Below, piece after piece: positions 32,720 to 43,285 of a DNA stretch of 64,000 nucleotides. The DNA comes from Orobanche coerulescens. Taxonomy: Eukaryota; Streptophyta; Magnoliopsida; Lamiales; Orobanchaceae. A program made the position numbers and the translations under genes. The notes beneath the pieces were generated by a model. That model saw only the letters and a list, made by a program, of their open reading frames with translations. It did not search any database and was not told the origin of the DNA. The stretch covers positions 154,056,096 through 154,120,095 of the forward strand of contig CM065802.1 in the NCBI GenBank assembly GCA_033398695.1, read 5' to 3'. How positions within the stretch are numbered: the first letter of the stretch is position 1; each line of letters opens with the position of its first letter.

Positions 32720-33713
32720 TGTTGGATTGGTACCGCCACTAGAAGGGGGGTTGAATAGTGCGGATAAGAGTTTTTGAACTCTTTTTGTGCGGAAGCTAAA
32801 TATCGGAGTAAATAAAATGCGGAAAGGAAAGAACACAAGAAATTGTTCGAGAGGTTAGGCTATTAACGAAGCCTACGTCCCTTACCTAGTTTTATCGACT
32901 AGGACTTTTCTAGAAACTTTGGATGCACTTTCTAGTTTAGTGCCAACTCTTACAATTTCTAGATTTTCGGGCTCAAGAACAACCTCACTAAAACACTCTT
33001 GTTTTTCAGGGTACAAGACAACCTTACAGTAAAATAATTGCGAGTAGGAAACTTGACTTTACAAGATATATCGCTCGTTGATACAAGAATATAGATAAGA
33101 AATGATAGAACAATTCTTCTCGTATCACAATGTGGAATGTGTATATCTCTCGAAATGTATGCTTGATATAGCTTGAGTATGCGTGTAAGCTCGGATAAGT
33201 TGTGTATCTTCCAACTCCTTGAATGGTTGTATTTATAGACTTCATGAGGCAACTTTCCCGTTGGAGTAGTGGCACACCTTACGTACGTTATATGTAAACG
33301 TTTACGTACGTTATAGAGGTTACGTACGTTACACCTCTTGTGTAACGGCCGTAATGAAAGACTAAAAATAGTTCAGTGGCATATGTTGAAACTCGTTACG
33401 TACGTTATGAAGATGTTGATTACGTACGTAATACTATTGTCAAAGAGCCACTGGATGAGTAGACTTGGTGTAACGGCTGATGACTTTTTGTGTTGACTTG
33501 CAACGGGCAAAATTCAAACCTTACGTACGTTATACATGAGGTATTACGTATGTTACCTCCATAAAAATGCTTGCCAATATTGTGAGGATTACGTACATTA
33601 TATATGAATGGTTACGTACGTTAAGTGAAGAAAAATATGTAAAGTAAATTTTTGGTTAAGTAACTCATCATCAAAATGTATAAAATGAATTATGAAAAAA
33701 TATTGTACCAACA
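32720..33713 (-). repeat. Copia-2 left (3') LTR with ACGTACGT palindrome cluster
   Basis: 994 bp. On the minus strand the palindrome cluster occupies about 33625-33275 (GTTACGTACGTTATAG, GTTACGTACGTTACAC, GTTACGTACGTTATG, ATTACGTACGTAATAC, CTTACGTACGTTATAC and others, plus TAACGGCCGTAA). The TATA box GTCTATAAATAC follows at 33240-33229. The cluster contains GTTCAGTGG and CCACTGGAT spacers. Confidence 0.92.
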
Positions 33714-33865
33714 ATCTCCCCCTTTTTAATGATGACAAAATTTATATAGGAGTTTTTGAAAAAGACGAGTTTTGGAGAATCAAAGGATTTTAAGTAAACT
33801 CTCCCCCTGAATAATACTCCCCCTGAAACAAACAAGGGATAACGAAACATATTTTTCTCCCCCTT
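33714..33865 (-). other. Multiple polypurine tracts of Copia-2
   Basis: On the minus strand there are four GGGGGAG-type tracts: AAAAAGGGGGAGAAAA, CAGGGGGAGTATT, CAGGGGGAGAGTT and AAAAAGGGGGAGAT, the last touching the LTR. Repeated polypurine tracts before the 3' LTR are a reported Sirevirus trait. The same set of four is in the gag-only copia at 62287-62675. Confidence 0.8.
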
Positions 33866-34099
33866 TTTGTCATTTACAAAAAGATAAGAGATCATGTAAG
33901 AGAAAGTCATTGAAACACAAATAATAATGAATAGAAATGAAATAGCAACGGATAGCAATGAATAGTAATGAAATCGTCAATACAAAACAAAATCATTCAA
34001 GCAAAATAAGTAGCAAGAGTTTATGACAAAAACATAAGAAAATGCATGAAATATTGGTCTTAACAAAAACAGGATAATCATCGTAGTGAAGGAAATCCA
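33866..34099 (-). other. Copia-2 3' untranslated stretch
   Basis: Between the envelope-like ORF and the polypurine tracts; A-rich with repeated AATAGCAATGAATAG words (33930-33970). No coding sequence seen. Confidence 0.5.
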
Positions 34100-35299
34100 C
34101 TAGTCAAGGTCGTCTTCTGGAGGTGAAGGAGGGACTCCAAAGTGAGTACAGGGACTTTTAACCATGATTTTGATTTCACTCATTTCTTTCTCTAGCTTAT
34201 CCATACGAGCAATCATCTTGGTAGAAGAACTCTCCTGTCTCGGTCGAGAAGGGCCTGTCTGAGTAGTAAGATGAGGCATATCATTAGCAATGCCTCGAGA
34301 TGTGATTCTCTCCTCCGGACGAGGTAAGACACCACCACCGACTAAACGATCTTCGTCCTTTAGGTAGGCGAATTACACCCATCCATGGTTCCAAGTTCGA
34401 AGATATTTCATTGTTCGGATGGTACCCTCGTGGACTAGGCTCCCCCTCAGGATGGTGACCCCATGCAGCCCTGAAAGATCAACTCCTGCACTCTCAAAAA
34501 TCTCTGTCAAAATAGATCCGAAAGGCATTCCTGACTTGCATTGACGATCGACCTTGGCGTAACTTTTCTTGTGGAAAATCATTCCTTTTTCCATGAACCA
34601 TCTCATCACAATCGAAGCAAAATTTACTTTGTGGTCTTTCAAAACATGGTATATGATTTCCATGTCGATATTTACTAGACACTGCTGAGCATTGACTTTA
34701 GGCATAAGGCATCTAGTAATAGCATCATGCAGTAATCGTATATTGATTCCAAAATCATTATTTTTAAACTGACCAGTATTCACTTCAAGTACAGCTTTTG
34801 ACGTCAGGAAATCACGGACTTTAACTTCATGCACACTATAGCTTTCATCATCAGAGAAATTATCATTAACTTCATCGGGAGCGGCGAATTGTCCCTTACA
34901 ACAAAATCCCTCATTAGGGAGACCAAAAATCTCGGATAATTTAACGGCATCAAACATGATTGGTTTACCACGAACAATGGAGTTAACAATGGCTAAACCA
35001 TCAGAGTTATATGTGACAAAGAAATTTGTGTAGAATTCCCGAACGCAATCAACGAAAATAGGGCGAGCAAGACTAACGAAACGAGTTATACCAAGAATAT
35101 CAAAGAATTCCTCAATTCCAATACCCACTGAATGTAAGGATTCGAAGTCGAAATGGTGACTCGGAGTTACCTCTTCATTGTTTAAAACTTCATTGAAGAT
35201 CTTTGCGGCTTGAGCATTTCGGAAAATCGGTTCTCCAGAGGGTGTAGATGAGGTTTGAGAGGTTTCTCCTCTTCGTTTCTTGTTTGTCCTGGTCGCCAT
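34100..35299 (-). CDS. Envelope-like extra ORF of Copia-2 (308 codons, then an in-frame stop and 88 further codons)
   Basis: The start is ATG at 35299-35297 in a good plant context (TCCATGG) after a CT-rich leader. The basic N-terminus ATRTNKKRRGETSQTSSTPS suggests nuclear or nucleic-acid contact. A globular domain of about 260 residues follows, with FYTNFFVTYNSDGLAIV, VRGKPIMFDAVKLSEIFGLP and MRWFMEKGMIFHKKSYAKV, a pattern typical of the 'putative plant transposon protein' domain found in retroelement ORFs. A TAA at 34375-34373 stops the frame. The same frame then stays readable for 88 codons to TAG at 34102-34100, with a Pro/Ser-rich part and a short coiled coil (KMIARMDKLEKEMSEIKI). No signal peptide or transmembrane segment is evident in the first 308 codons, so 'envelope' is only a positional name. 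It is better preserved than gag and pol of the same element. Confidence 0.75.
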
Positions 35300-35399
35300 G
35301 GATGAAATCGACCGGAAAAAGAGAAGTCGGACTGATTTTGTGGGAGGTTTGAGAAGGATTCGGCGAGAGGCGATTAGGGATTTGAGATAGAATGAGGGG

Positions 35400-35605
35400 A
35401 TAACTGCCGATCGGGTTATTTAAGTAACAGGGTAATAGGGCGTTACATACGTTATATACTCTATGTAACATACGTAATGAAAAATCTAAATCTTCCTGTC
35501 CAAAAACCCGGGTTCCATTACGTACGTAGTCAAATTCCACGTTACGTACGTAATGTCTTCTTACGTACGTGATTTTCCTATCGTAACGGCCGTAAGCCTG
35601 ACCAA
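35400..35605 (-). promoter_or_regulatory. Internal promoter candidate upstream of the envelope-like ORF
   Basis: In the spacer between pol and the extra ORF, the minus strand shows TTACGGCCGTTACG, ATCACGTACGTAAG, CATTACGTACGTAACG, CTACGTACGTAATGG, CATTACGTATGTTACATAG, and ATAACGTATGTAACG. TATA candidates are AGTATATAAC (35460-35451) and ACTTAAATAACC (about 35425-35414), then a roughly 115-bp CT-rich leader and ATG. This is the same cluster-TATA-leader order as in the element's own LTR. Confidence 0.7.
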
Positions 35606-35680
35606 ATGAACAGTGTATTCCTTTCGATAATATCCGATTTTTAATGACCATTTAATGTAGATATGATGAATATGCAAAAC

Positions 35681-36376
35681 TTAAAAATGATCAACATGTC
35701 CCATCCCTAAATTTATGCGAATAAAATTGAAAGCATCTTCGGGTAATGGTTTTGTATAAATATCCGCCAATTGTTCATTTATACCAACAAATTGGAGATG
35801 CATATTTCCGTTTTGGACATGGTCACGAATAAAGTGGTGACGAATTTCTATATGCTTTGTCCTACTATGTAATATGGGGTTTTTGCTTAAATTTATAGCA
35901 CTTGTATTGTCACAAAAAATAGGTGTATTTTTAAGCTCGATGCCATAATCTAGTAGTTGATTTTTGATCCATAGGACTTGTGAACATGCACTTCCCGCAG
36001 CCACATATTCTGCTTCAGGTGTGGAAGTAGCGACACTAGTCTGTTTCTTACTTCCCCATGAAATTAAACAAGAACTCATGAAGTGACAAGTTCCAGTGGT
36101 GCTTTTTCTATCAATTTTGCATCCACCGAAATCAGCATCAGTATATGCAAAAAGTTTAAAATCAATGCTCGATGGATACCACAGACCTAAGCCAGCAGTA
36201 CTTTTTAAATAACGAAAAATCCTTTTGCATGCAATGAGATGGGATTCTTTAGGATTTTCTTGAAAACGAGCACATAAGCAAGTAGCAAACATTATATCGG
36301 GTCTAGATGCAGTTAAATAAAGTAAAGAGCCGATCATACCTCGATACTGTTTTTGATCAACAGTGACCTTTTTCAT
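35681..36376 (-). pseudogene. Copia-2 RT C-terminus and RNase H
   Basis: 231 open codons on the minus strand: QYRGMIGSLLYLTASRPDIM, RYLKSTAGLGLWYP, the RNase H motifs YTDADFGGCKIDRKSTTGTC, ATSTPEAEYVAAGSACSQ, FCDNTSAINLSKNPILHSRT and KHIEIRHHF, ending ADIYTKPLPEDAFNFIR. These are typical copia RNase H and pol C-terminal motifs. It overlaps the preceding RT fragment by 20 bp in another frame, showing a frameshift near 36365. Confidence 0.9.
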
Positions 36377-37158
36377 CTTTGTCGAGTTTAAGAGTGGAAG
36401 ACATAGGAGTAGATATTTCTTTGCAATCTTCCATCTTAAATTTCTTTAAGAGCTCATTGACGTATTTTGATTGGTGAATGAATATTCCGTCATTGAGTTG
36501 CTTAATTTGGAGTCTGAGAAAGTTCTTCAACTCTCCCATCATGCTCATTTCGAATTCTCCCTTCACAAGATTTGAAAATTCTTGGGACAGAGATTCGTTA
36601 GTTGCACCAAAAACAATGTCGTCCACATAAATTTGGCAAATAAGCATATCATCACCTAAATTCTTAATAAATAGGGTATTATCAACATTACCTCTTTTAT
36701 ACCCATTTGATATAAGAAAAGTGCTTAAATGATCATACCATGCTCTCGGAGCTTGTTTTAATCCATAGAGAGCTTTATGGAGTTTGTACACATGATCTGG
36801 ATGATCATAGTCTTCAAAACCCGGTGGTTGCTTGACATACACCTCCTCCTGGATGATTCCATTTAGGAACGCACTCTTTACATCCATTTGATGGAGTTTG
36901 ATTTCTTGTACGCAGCAAAGGCACAGTGAAGACGAATTACCTCAAGACGAGCAACAGGAGCAAATGTTTCCTCATAATCCAAGCCTTCTTCTTGATTATA
37001 TCCTTGGGCGACCAATCTCGATTTATTCTTAATTGGAAGACCATCATCATCGGTTTAATTTTATGAACCCATTTAGTACCAATGATTGATTTGTCTACCG
37101 GTGCCGGAACCAATTCCCAAACATTATTTCTTTCAAATTGATTTAGCTCTTCTTGCAT
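36357..37158 (-). pseudogene. Copia-2 reverse transcriptase
   Basis: The N-terminal part (37158-36937) has MQEELNQFERNNVWELVPAP and [12 protein letters not shown] and then goes out of frame. The main part (36887-36357) carries [51 protein letters not shown], the catalytic [13 protein letters not shown] and [15 protein letters not shown]. The YVDD box is intact. At least two frameshifts separate the fragments, so no continuous enzyme is made. Confidence 0.9.
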
Positions 37159-38426
37159 AGCAATAGCCGAATTCTCGTCATTGATGGCTTCATCGATATT
37201 CTTTGGTTCTGTAAGAAATAAAATGCAATATTGTTAAGACAATCATTTATATTTCTCCTAGTTCGTACACCTTCATCGATTTTCCCGAGAATTTGTTCCA
37301 TCGGATGGTCTTTCACATTTGCCCAATCTTTAGGAAGGTTGTAAAAATTCTCCTCCTGTTTCTCCGAGTTTAAGTCGAGCTTCTCCAATTCCTTTGACGT
37401 TTCTGACACTTCTTTAGCTGGAACCATACTTGCATCATCATCAAAAACAACCTTTCTCGGGGGTAAAACTGTATCATCGAATTTTACATGAATTGACTCT
37501 TCTACCAAGCCTGTTCTACAATTAAATGCACGATAAGCTTTATTGTTAGTCGAATAACCAAGAAATATTCCAATATCCGATTTAGAGTCAAATTTTCCCA
37601 AATTATCCTTACCATTATTATGAATAAATACATTACAACCAAATGGATGAAAATAAGATAAATTGGGCTTTTTACCTTTATATATCTCGTATGGAGTCAT
37701 CATTTTGTTTCTCCGGAGATGGACTCGATTAATAACATAGCAAGCGGTGTTAACGGCTTCGGCCCAGAAATATTTAGGAAGCCCATATTCATTGAGCATT
37801 GTTCGGCTCATTTCTTCTAGTGAGCGATTCTTCCTCTCGACAACTCCATTTTGTTGAGGAGTCTGAGGTGCCGAAAAATTGTGCCCAATACCATAATTAT
37901 CGCATAAATCTTCAAAACTATTTGAATCAAATTGTCCACCATGATCGGTTTGGATGGCGACAATTGGTAACTCTTTTTCCTTCTGGGTAACCTTACACCA
38001 CTTAACAAACTCGTTAAATGCATCATTTTTATTTTTTAGGAATTTTACCCTAGTAAATCTCGAAAAATCATCAACAAGAACTAAAGTATATAGTTTACCT
38101 GTTAAGCTAGCATGCCGAGATGGACCAATCAAATCCATATGAATTAATTCAATAATGCGACTAGTGGAAATTTCCATTTTTGGTTTAAACGATCCTCTGG
38201 CATGTTTACATTTAATACAGGCCTCACAAATGTGGTCTTTTCTGAAATTTAATTTTGGTAGACCACGGACAATATCGTTTTTGGCCAATTTTGAAAGAAG
38301 TGGTAAAGCGGCATGACCCAATTTTTGGTGCCAAATAACGACATTTTCATCGTATGAAAGTAAACATTTTTCATTGAAAGAAGATTCATCTTGAAGATCA
38401 ACAATATAAATATTTCCATATCGCAA
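37143..38426 (-). pseudogene. Copia-2 integrase
   Basis: 427 open codons on the minus strand. The zinc-binding HHCC module is HQKLGHAALP...CEACIKCK. The DDE core shows Asp in LIHMDLIGPSRH, Asp in IQTDHGGQFDSNSFEDLC (RSDHGGE in most relatives) and Glu in QQNGVVERKNRSLEEM. The C-terminal part has MTPYEIYKGKKPNLSYFHPF and GIFLGYSTNNKAYRAFN. It lies before RT, as in all Ty1/copia elements. The catalytic residues are present, but it is embedded in a broken polyprotein. Confidence 0.9.
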
Positions 38427-38890
38427 TCATAAAAATAACTTGGTCTTTTCTCATTGCAGTGCAATGCGTACTTTCAAAAATTATTTTAAAACCAGTGTCA
38501 CAGAGTTGGGAAACACTTAGAAAATTATGGCAAAGACCATCAACAAATAGAACATTTTCAATAATAGGTAAAGGTTTCTTACCTATCTTACGTGTCCCTT
38601 TTATTTGGCTCTTTTTATTATCGTCAAATGTTACACAATCACGATCTTCCTTTTTCAGCTCCGTGAAGAGATGTTCATTCCCACTCATGTGATTTGAACA
38701 TCTACTATCAACATACCATTTATTTGATAATGTTGTCTTCCTTGCTTGTACCTACAAAAACAATTTTCTTCCGTTTTATAGGTACCTAGGCTAATTTGGG
38801 TCCTGTGGAGTTAGACATAGAAACTTGGTTTTGAACAATGGTCCCTTTAGGTACCCAAATTTGTTTGACTTTTATAGTTCGTATAGAACT
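38398..38890 (-). pseudogene. Copia-2 protease and pre-integrase segment
   Basis: The minus strand reads the protease active site region as WYVDSRCSNHMSGNEHLF near 38720-38680. The catalytic Asp-Ser-Gly has become Asp-Ser-Arg (codon at 38703-38701, AGA). The segment continues with FDDNKKSQIKGTRKIGKKPL and FVDGLCHNFLSVSQLCDTGF. A frameshift near 38420 joins it to integrase. The Gly-to-Arg change would be expected to inactivate the protease. Confidence 0.8.
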
Positions 38891-38891
38891 T

Positions 38892-40416
38892 CTACAGTAA
38901 GTTTCGGTATGTCCTGGTTTTAAACATTTTGGACATGATGGAATTACCGTTTTTAAAGTGTCCGAATCTCGTTGTAATTTCTAAGGACTTTTTCATTGGA
39001 AATGAATTATACCCGAGTCCTTGTTTTGAAAGAGAAAATTTTTGACCAAATAAGAGTTGATCAAATTTATCATTACCACACGAGAATTTTCTTACGTAAA
39101 GTTTCAATTCTTTGTGAGGTTTGTGTAAATCGTCTCTCAGAATTTTCTCGTTTTCCAGACAATTTGTATGATCAATCGACACATCCTTGTTTTTCAATAA
39201 TTTTGAATTTTCATTTTCAAGAGACTTTATTTTCTTTTTCAAATCTTTATTAATATTGCAAAAATTTTTGTATTCATTATTTAAAGATTCGAAAGCATCA
39301 AGAAGTTCTTCATGAGAAGAATCACTAACCTCGACTTCTTCATCGCTATATTCAGATGCGCGGGCCATTAGATCAAGATTGGTTTGAACTTGAGGTTCAT
39401 CATCCTCATCATCATCGCTACATGTAGCGACATAGACTTCCTTCTTTTTGAACTTTTCGTGAGGTGGTTTTGATGAACTCATTGGAGCAGCAACACGACA
39501 ATCTTTAGCAAAATGGCCTGGAACGCCGCACCTTCGACAAGTATTGTCGAACCTTTTTTTTTGTGGGAAGTGAGTCTTTTTGGATTCATCCCTCGGTTCT
39601 TGTTTGATGTCTCTCCGGCGCCTTTGTAAAAGATTTTTGAATTTCTTTATGTTTTTGGCATTAAAGGCTGTTTCTTCATCCTCTTCTTCGATAGGTTCAT
39701 CTTCTAGATCGCTATCTTCTTTGGCTTTGAAGGCGATCGTCGTTTTTCTCTCCTTGGGCTTCGGTTTCGAACTTTAAGATTTAATGACAATCTCGTAATT
39801 GATGAGAGATCCAATGAGAGCACTGAATTCCATGGTGTTGAGATTTCGACTCCATGATAGCCTTAACAGTAGCATCCCATTCTCTTGGTATAGATCGAAG
39901 GATATTCTTGGCTTTATCACTACTTGATATCGGTTTCCCGAAGGAAGCTAGTCCATTTGTGATAGCCGATAAGTGGTCAAGCATAGTAGTAATGTTTTCT
40001 TCTTCTTTCATAGTGAAGAGTTCATAATCGTGAAGAAGCATATTGATTTTTGTTTCTTTAAATTGACTCGTACCTTCGTGGGTAATCTCGAGCATTTTTC
40101 AGATCTCTTTAGCCATCTCGCAAGAAAAGATTCTGTTGTGATCTTCTGGGTTGAGAGCATAGTAAAGCAGTTGAGTAGCTTTACTATTGAAGTAATCGTT
40201 CTTCCAGTCGGCATCGTCGTACTATTCAAATCTTTTGATCGAGATATCTGTCTTCTTAGGAATGGTAGGTCCAAGAGCAATGACCTTCCAAATTTCAATA
40301 TCGTGAGCTCGGATGAAGATAGACATTTTCTTCTTCCATGTCATAAAGTTTGAACCATCGAAGAAAGGAGGGCGATTGAGAGCGTTGCCTTCAAGAGAAG
40401 AGTGGATAAAGGCCAT
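38892..40416 (-). pseudogene. Copia-2 gag
   Basis: The start codon at 40416 gives MAFIHSSLEGNALNRPPFFD, followed by NFMTWKKKMSIFIRAHDIEI, the copia gag (UBN2/DUF4219-type) start. Further pieces read INMLLHDYELFTMKEEENIT and SSSDKAKNILRSIPREWDAT. The CCHC knuckle CRRCGVPGHFAKDC is at about 39541-39500. An acidic region with a coiled coil (LKKKIKSLENENSKLLKNKD) follows. A second knuckle-like CPKCLKPGHTETYC occurs near 38935-38895. Stops after RFE (about 40222), at 40100 and at 39781, plus frame changes, break it. It is closely related to the gag at 60733-62272. Confidence 0.88.
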
Positions 40417-40463
40417 TTCTGGATCTTTTCTCTAGCGGGTGTTAATCCGGTGAAGAAGATACT

Positions 40464-40475
40464 GCTCCGATACCA
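40464..40475 (-). other. Primer binding site of Copia-2
   Basis: Minus strand TGGTATCGGAGC next to the right LTR, close to the initiator tRNA-Met complement. Confidence 0.85.
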
Positions 40476-40477
40476 AT

Positions 40478-41468
40478 TATTGGATTGGTACCGATACTAG
40501 AAGGGGGGTTGAATAGTGAGAATAAGGGTTTTGAACTCTTTTTGTGCGGAAGCTAAATATCGGAGTAAATAAAATGCGGAAAAGAAAGAACACAAGAAAT
40601 TGTTCGAGAGGTTCGGCTATTAACGAAGCCTACGTCCCCTACCTAGTTTTATCGACTAGGACTTTTCTAGAAACTTTGAATGTACTTTCTAGTTTAGTGC
40701 CAACTCTTACAATTTCTTGATTTCCGGGCCAAGAACAACCTCACTAAAACACTCTTATTTTTCAGGGTACAAGACAACCTTACAGTAAAATAATTGCGAG
40801 TAGGAAACTCGACTTTACAAGATATATCGCTCGTTGATACAAGAATATAGATAAGAAATGATAGAACAATTCTTCTCGTATCAGAATGTGGAATGTGTAT
40901 ATCTCTCAAAATGTATGCTTGATATAGCTTGAGTATGCGTGTAAGCTCGGATAAGTTGTGTATCTTCCAACTCCTTGAATGGTTCTATCTATAGCCTTCA
41001 TGAGGCAACTTTCCCGTTGGAGCAGTGGCACACCTTACGTACGTTATATATAAACGTTTACGTACGTTATAGAGGTTACGTACGTTACACCTCTTGTGTA
41101 ACGGCCGTAATGAAAGACTAAAAATAGTTCAGTGGCATATGTTGAAACTCGTTACGTACGTTATGAAAATGTTGATTACGTACGTAATACTATTGTCAAA
41201 GAGCCGTTGGATGAGTAGACTTGGTGTAACGGCTGATGACTTTTTGTGTTGACTTGCAACGGGCAAAATTCAAACCTTACGTACGTTATACATGAGATAT
41301 TACGTATGTTACCTTCAGAATAGCGCTTGCCAAAATTGTGAGGATTACGTACGTTATATATGAATGGTTATGTACGTTAAGTGAAGAAAAATATGTAAAG
41401 TAAATTTTTAGTTAAGTAACTCATCATCAAAATGTATAAATGAATTATGAAAAAATATTGTACCAACA
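40478..41468 (-). repeat. Copia-2 right (5') LTR with ACGTACGT palindrome cluster
   Basis: 991 bp, near-identical to 32720-33713. The palindrome cluster is at about 41365-41035, and TATA-like GGCTATAGATAG at about 40998-40985. Differences between the two LTRs inside palindromes are often C-to-T or G-to-A at CpG, for example TTACGTACATTA against TTACGTACGTTA. Confidence 0.92.
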
Positions 41469-41470
41469 AT

Positions 41471-41880
41471 TGCATTTTGGCAATTGGCCTTATACTCTTA
41501 AATGGTTCTAGGACGGTATTTGGAAAATAGATTTTGAAAAGCCTTCATTTAATGCCCCGGCCTTCTATATGCATGATTTATTATAACCTCACGTGCAGCA
41601 TTAGGTCTTTTGCATTGATAAGTAATAAAATTTTGACTAATTGGATAAGCTTAGATCTTTTACACATTTTTAATTCGGAAATTATATATTCAGTTATCTG
41701 GTTGGGATTCCCTTCCGAGTTTGATTTTTTTCACCGTACAGGTCATTGCATCGAACTTCACCATTTCAAAATCATTTGACGCATGATCTTCGTGTGAAGG
41801 TCATCCACCAGTTAAATTGCAAACTAACCATGACTAATGGCTGTTAAAGGCTATGGTTAGCGGTCGTTAACGTGCATAAG
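41471..41880 (+). repeat. Direct duplication, right copy, abutting Copia-2
   Basis: Second copy of the 415-bp unit at 32305-32719, starting TGCATTTTGGCAATTGG and passing CGTTAACGTGCAT near 41878, after which sequence unique to this side follows. Confidence 0.85.
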
Positions 41881-41937
41881 TTGGTACCGACCATCCTATC
41901 GACCTAATGTTCAAAAAGTCTCTGGCAATCCACTGCC

Positions 41938-42056
41938 GTGCTAGCGGGCGCTAATGGCCACACATAGCGGCCACAATGTTTGACCAAATTCCAGATGGAT
42001 AATTTCCTCCTTAGTGGCCGCTAGGAAAGGTGTGTAGCGGCCAACGACCGCCGACT
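41938..42056 (+). promoter_or_regulatory. TAGCGGSCGCTA / AGTGGCCGCT palindrome-like cluster upstream of TATA
   Basis: Words GCTAGCGGGCGCTAATGGCC, ATAGCGGCCACAA, TTAGTGGCCGCTAGG and GTAGCGGCCAACGACCGCC occur, with TATA at 42070. This is a looser, GGCC-centred variant of the same promoter pattern. Confidence 0.5.
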
Positions 42057-42982
42057 TTAGGTGCCCCTCAAGTATAAATAGAGGTGTCTTGAGGTTTCAA
42101 CCTCACTTCCTATGCTTTTTTTCGTCCAGCCTCAAGTATAGGTATATAAAGTAGTGTTCGATCTTGTTTGTGTGATACTAAAACAGATCTAACTTTCAGG
42201 GATCTAAGTAGCAAGTCAGTTGCAGTCAATTTCAGAATTTTTCGTCAGATTTGAGGTAAGTATAGCCCTAAACCCCTAATATTGTTCTTCTAGATCTATG
42301 ATTAACGGTTGTTTAGATGTTGAAAAGGATTATATATTGGGTATCATGCTGTTATGGACAAAAATCAAATCTTTCATTTAACTCACCCTATTTATGAATG
42401 ACCGCTAGGTGTCCGATAAAATGTCCCAACCAGTCTCGAGTAAGATTTTCCATATTATTTTGATTCGAATTGCTTGCCCTACATTGATCAGATCCTAGTT
42501 CTGAATCCCCGATGTTTTTAATCCTAATCGCAACTTGATTAAAGCTTCCTAAATCTAAAGTTACCAGGCAAGTATCTTGATAGTGCGACGTACTATCTTG
42601 CATTTTAATGTTATAATATTATTTTTTTAAGAGAAATGACAATGATTTCATAAGATTTTTGAAAACCGATGATTTTTTAAAATGAATGTGGTCGTTCGAG
42701 CTGTGTGGGCCGAGTAAAATCGGGGAGTGCCCTGACGAGGGCTCTGGGGTACGTTATGCTGAGCCAGTGTATCACTCGGTGGGTTATCCAACCTTAGAGC
42801 GCTCTAATAAGGGCTTCGGGGTATGAAGCTGAGTAATACTGGTATAACCGTGTGGTTTCTATTGATTGATGATTTATATATTGTTCTGGACTAATGACGT
42901 AATATGAATGGACCACTGTTATGTTCTATCTTTTATGCATGTTATACATACTCATGTTATCAGTGTACTTGCATCGGCTAAT

Positions 42983-43059
42983 TTAGGAATGGGTTCGGGG
43001 CGGGGCAGGCTATGCCCATCCCCAAACCCGAAATCTCAAATTTGTCCCGTCCCCACTAT
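42983..43059. mobile_element. Possible 77-bp hAT-type MITE
   Basis: TTAGGAATGGGTTCGGGGCG ... CCCGTCCCCACTAT is flanked by CGGCTAAT (42975-42982) and GGGCTAAT (43060-43067), a 7-of-8 match for an 8-bp target duplication. The ends are roughly inverted (TAGGAATGGG and TAGTGGGGAC). GC-rich inside an AT-rich region. Confidence 0.4.
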
Positions 43060-43285
43060 GGGCTAATATTGATTATGGTGAGAGTTGTAGAAAGGTTGAC
43101 GGTTGCTCCTACGTCTAGGAGTAATGATAGTATTCTTGCGTAATTTTTCTTGTAATGTAGAGTTTGTGTATTTATACTTTAACTTCTAGGTTAGGGTTAA
43201 AAGGTAGGTCTAGGAGTAGATGAGGTGTATAATTTTACTGGGCCTATTATTATAATCAATATTTATTAGACTTTACATAAAGGAT

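Larger units (their letters stand above)
32720..41468 (-). mobile_element. Copia-2: Sirevirus-like Ty1/copia element (about 8.75 kb)
   Basis: LTRs lie at 32720-33713 and 40478-41468, with inverted ends TGTTGG/CCAACA (right copy start mutated to TATTGG). On the minus strand the order is primer site (40475-40464), gag (40416-38892), protease/integrase/RT/RNase H (about 38890-35681), a spacer with promoter-like sequence, an envelope-like ORF (35299-34100) and multiple polypurine tracts (33860-33714). The order integrase before RT defines copia. Two zinc knuckles, an extra ORF and multiple GGGGGAG tracts are Sirevirus features. TGCAT at 32715-32719 and 41471-41475 is the probable target duplication, leaving two extra bases (AT) at the right border. 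Confidence 0.9.

Noticed and set aside
34373..35299. Viral envelope glycoprotein
   Set aside because: No signal peptide, transmembrane segment or glycoprotein features were seen in the open 308 codons; 'envelope-like' refers only to position after pol.
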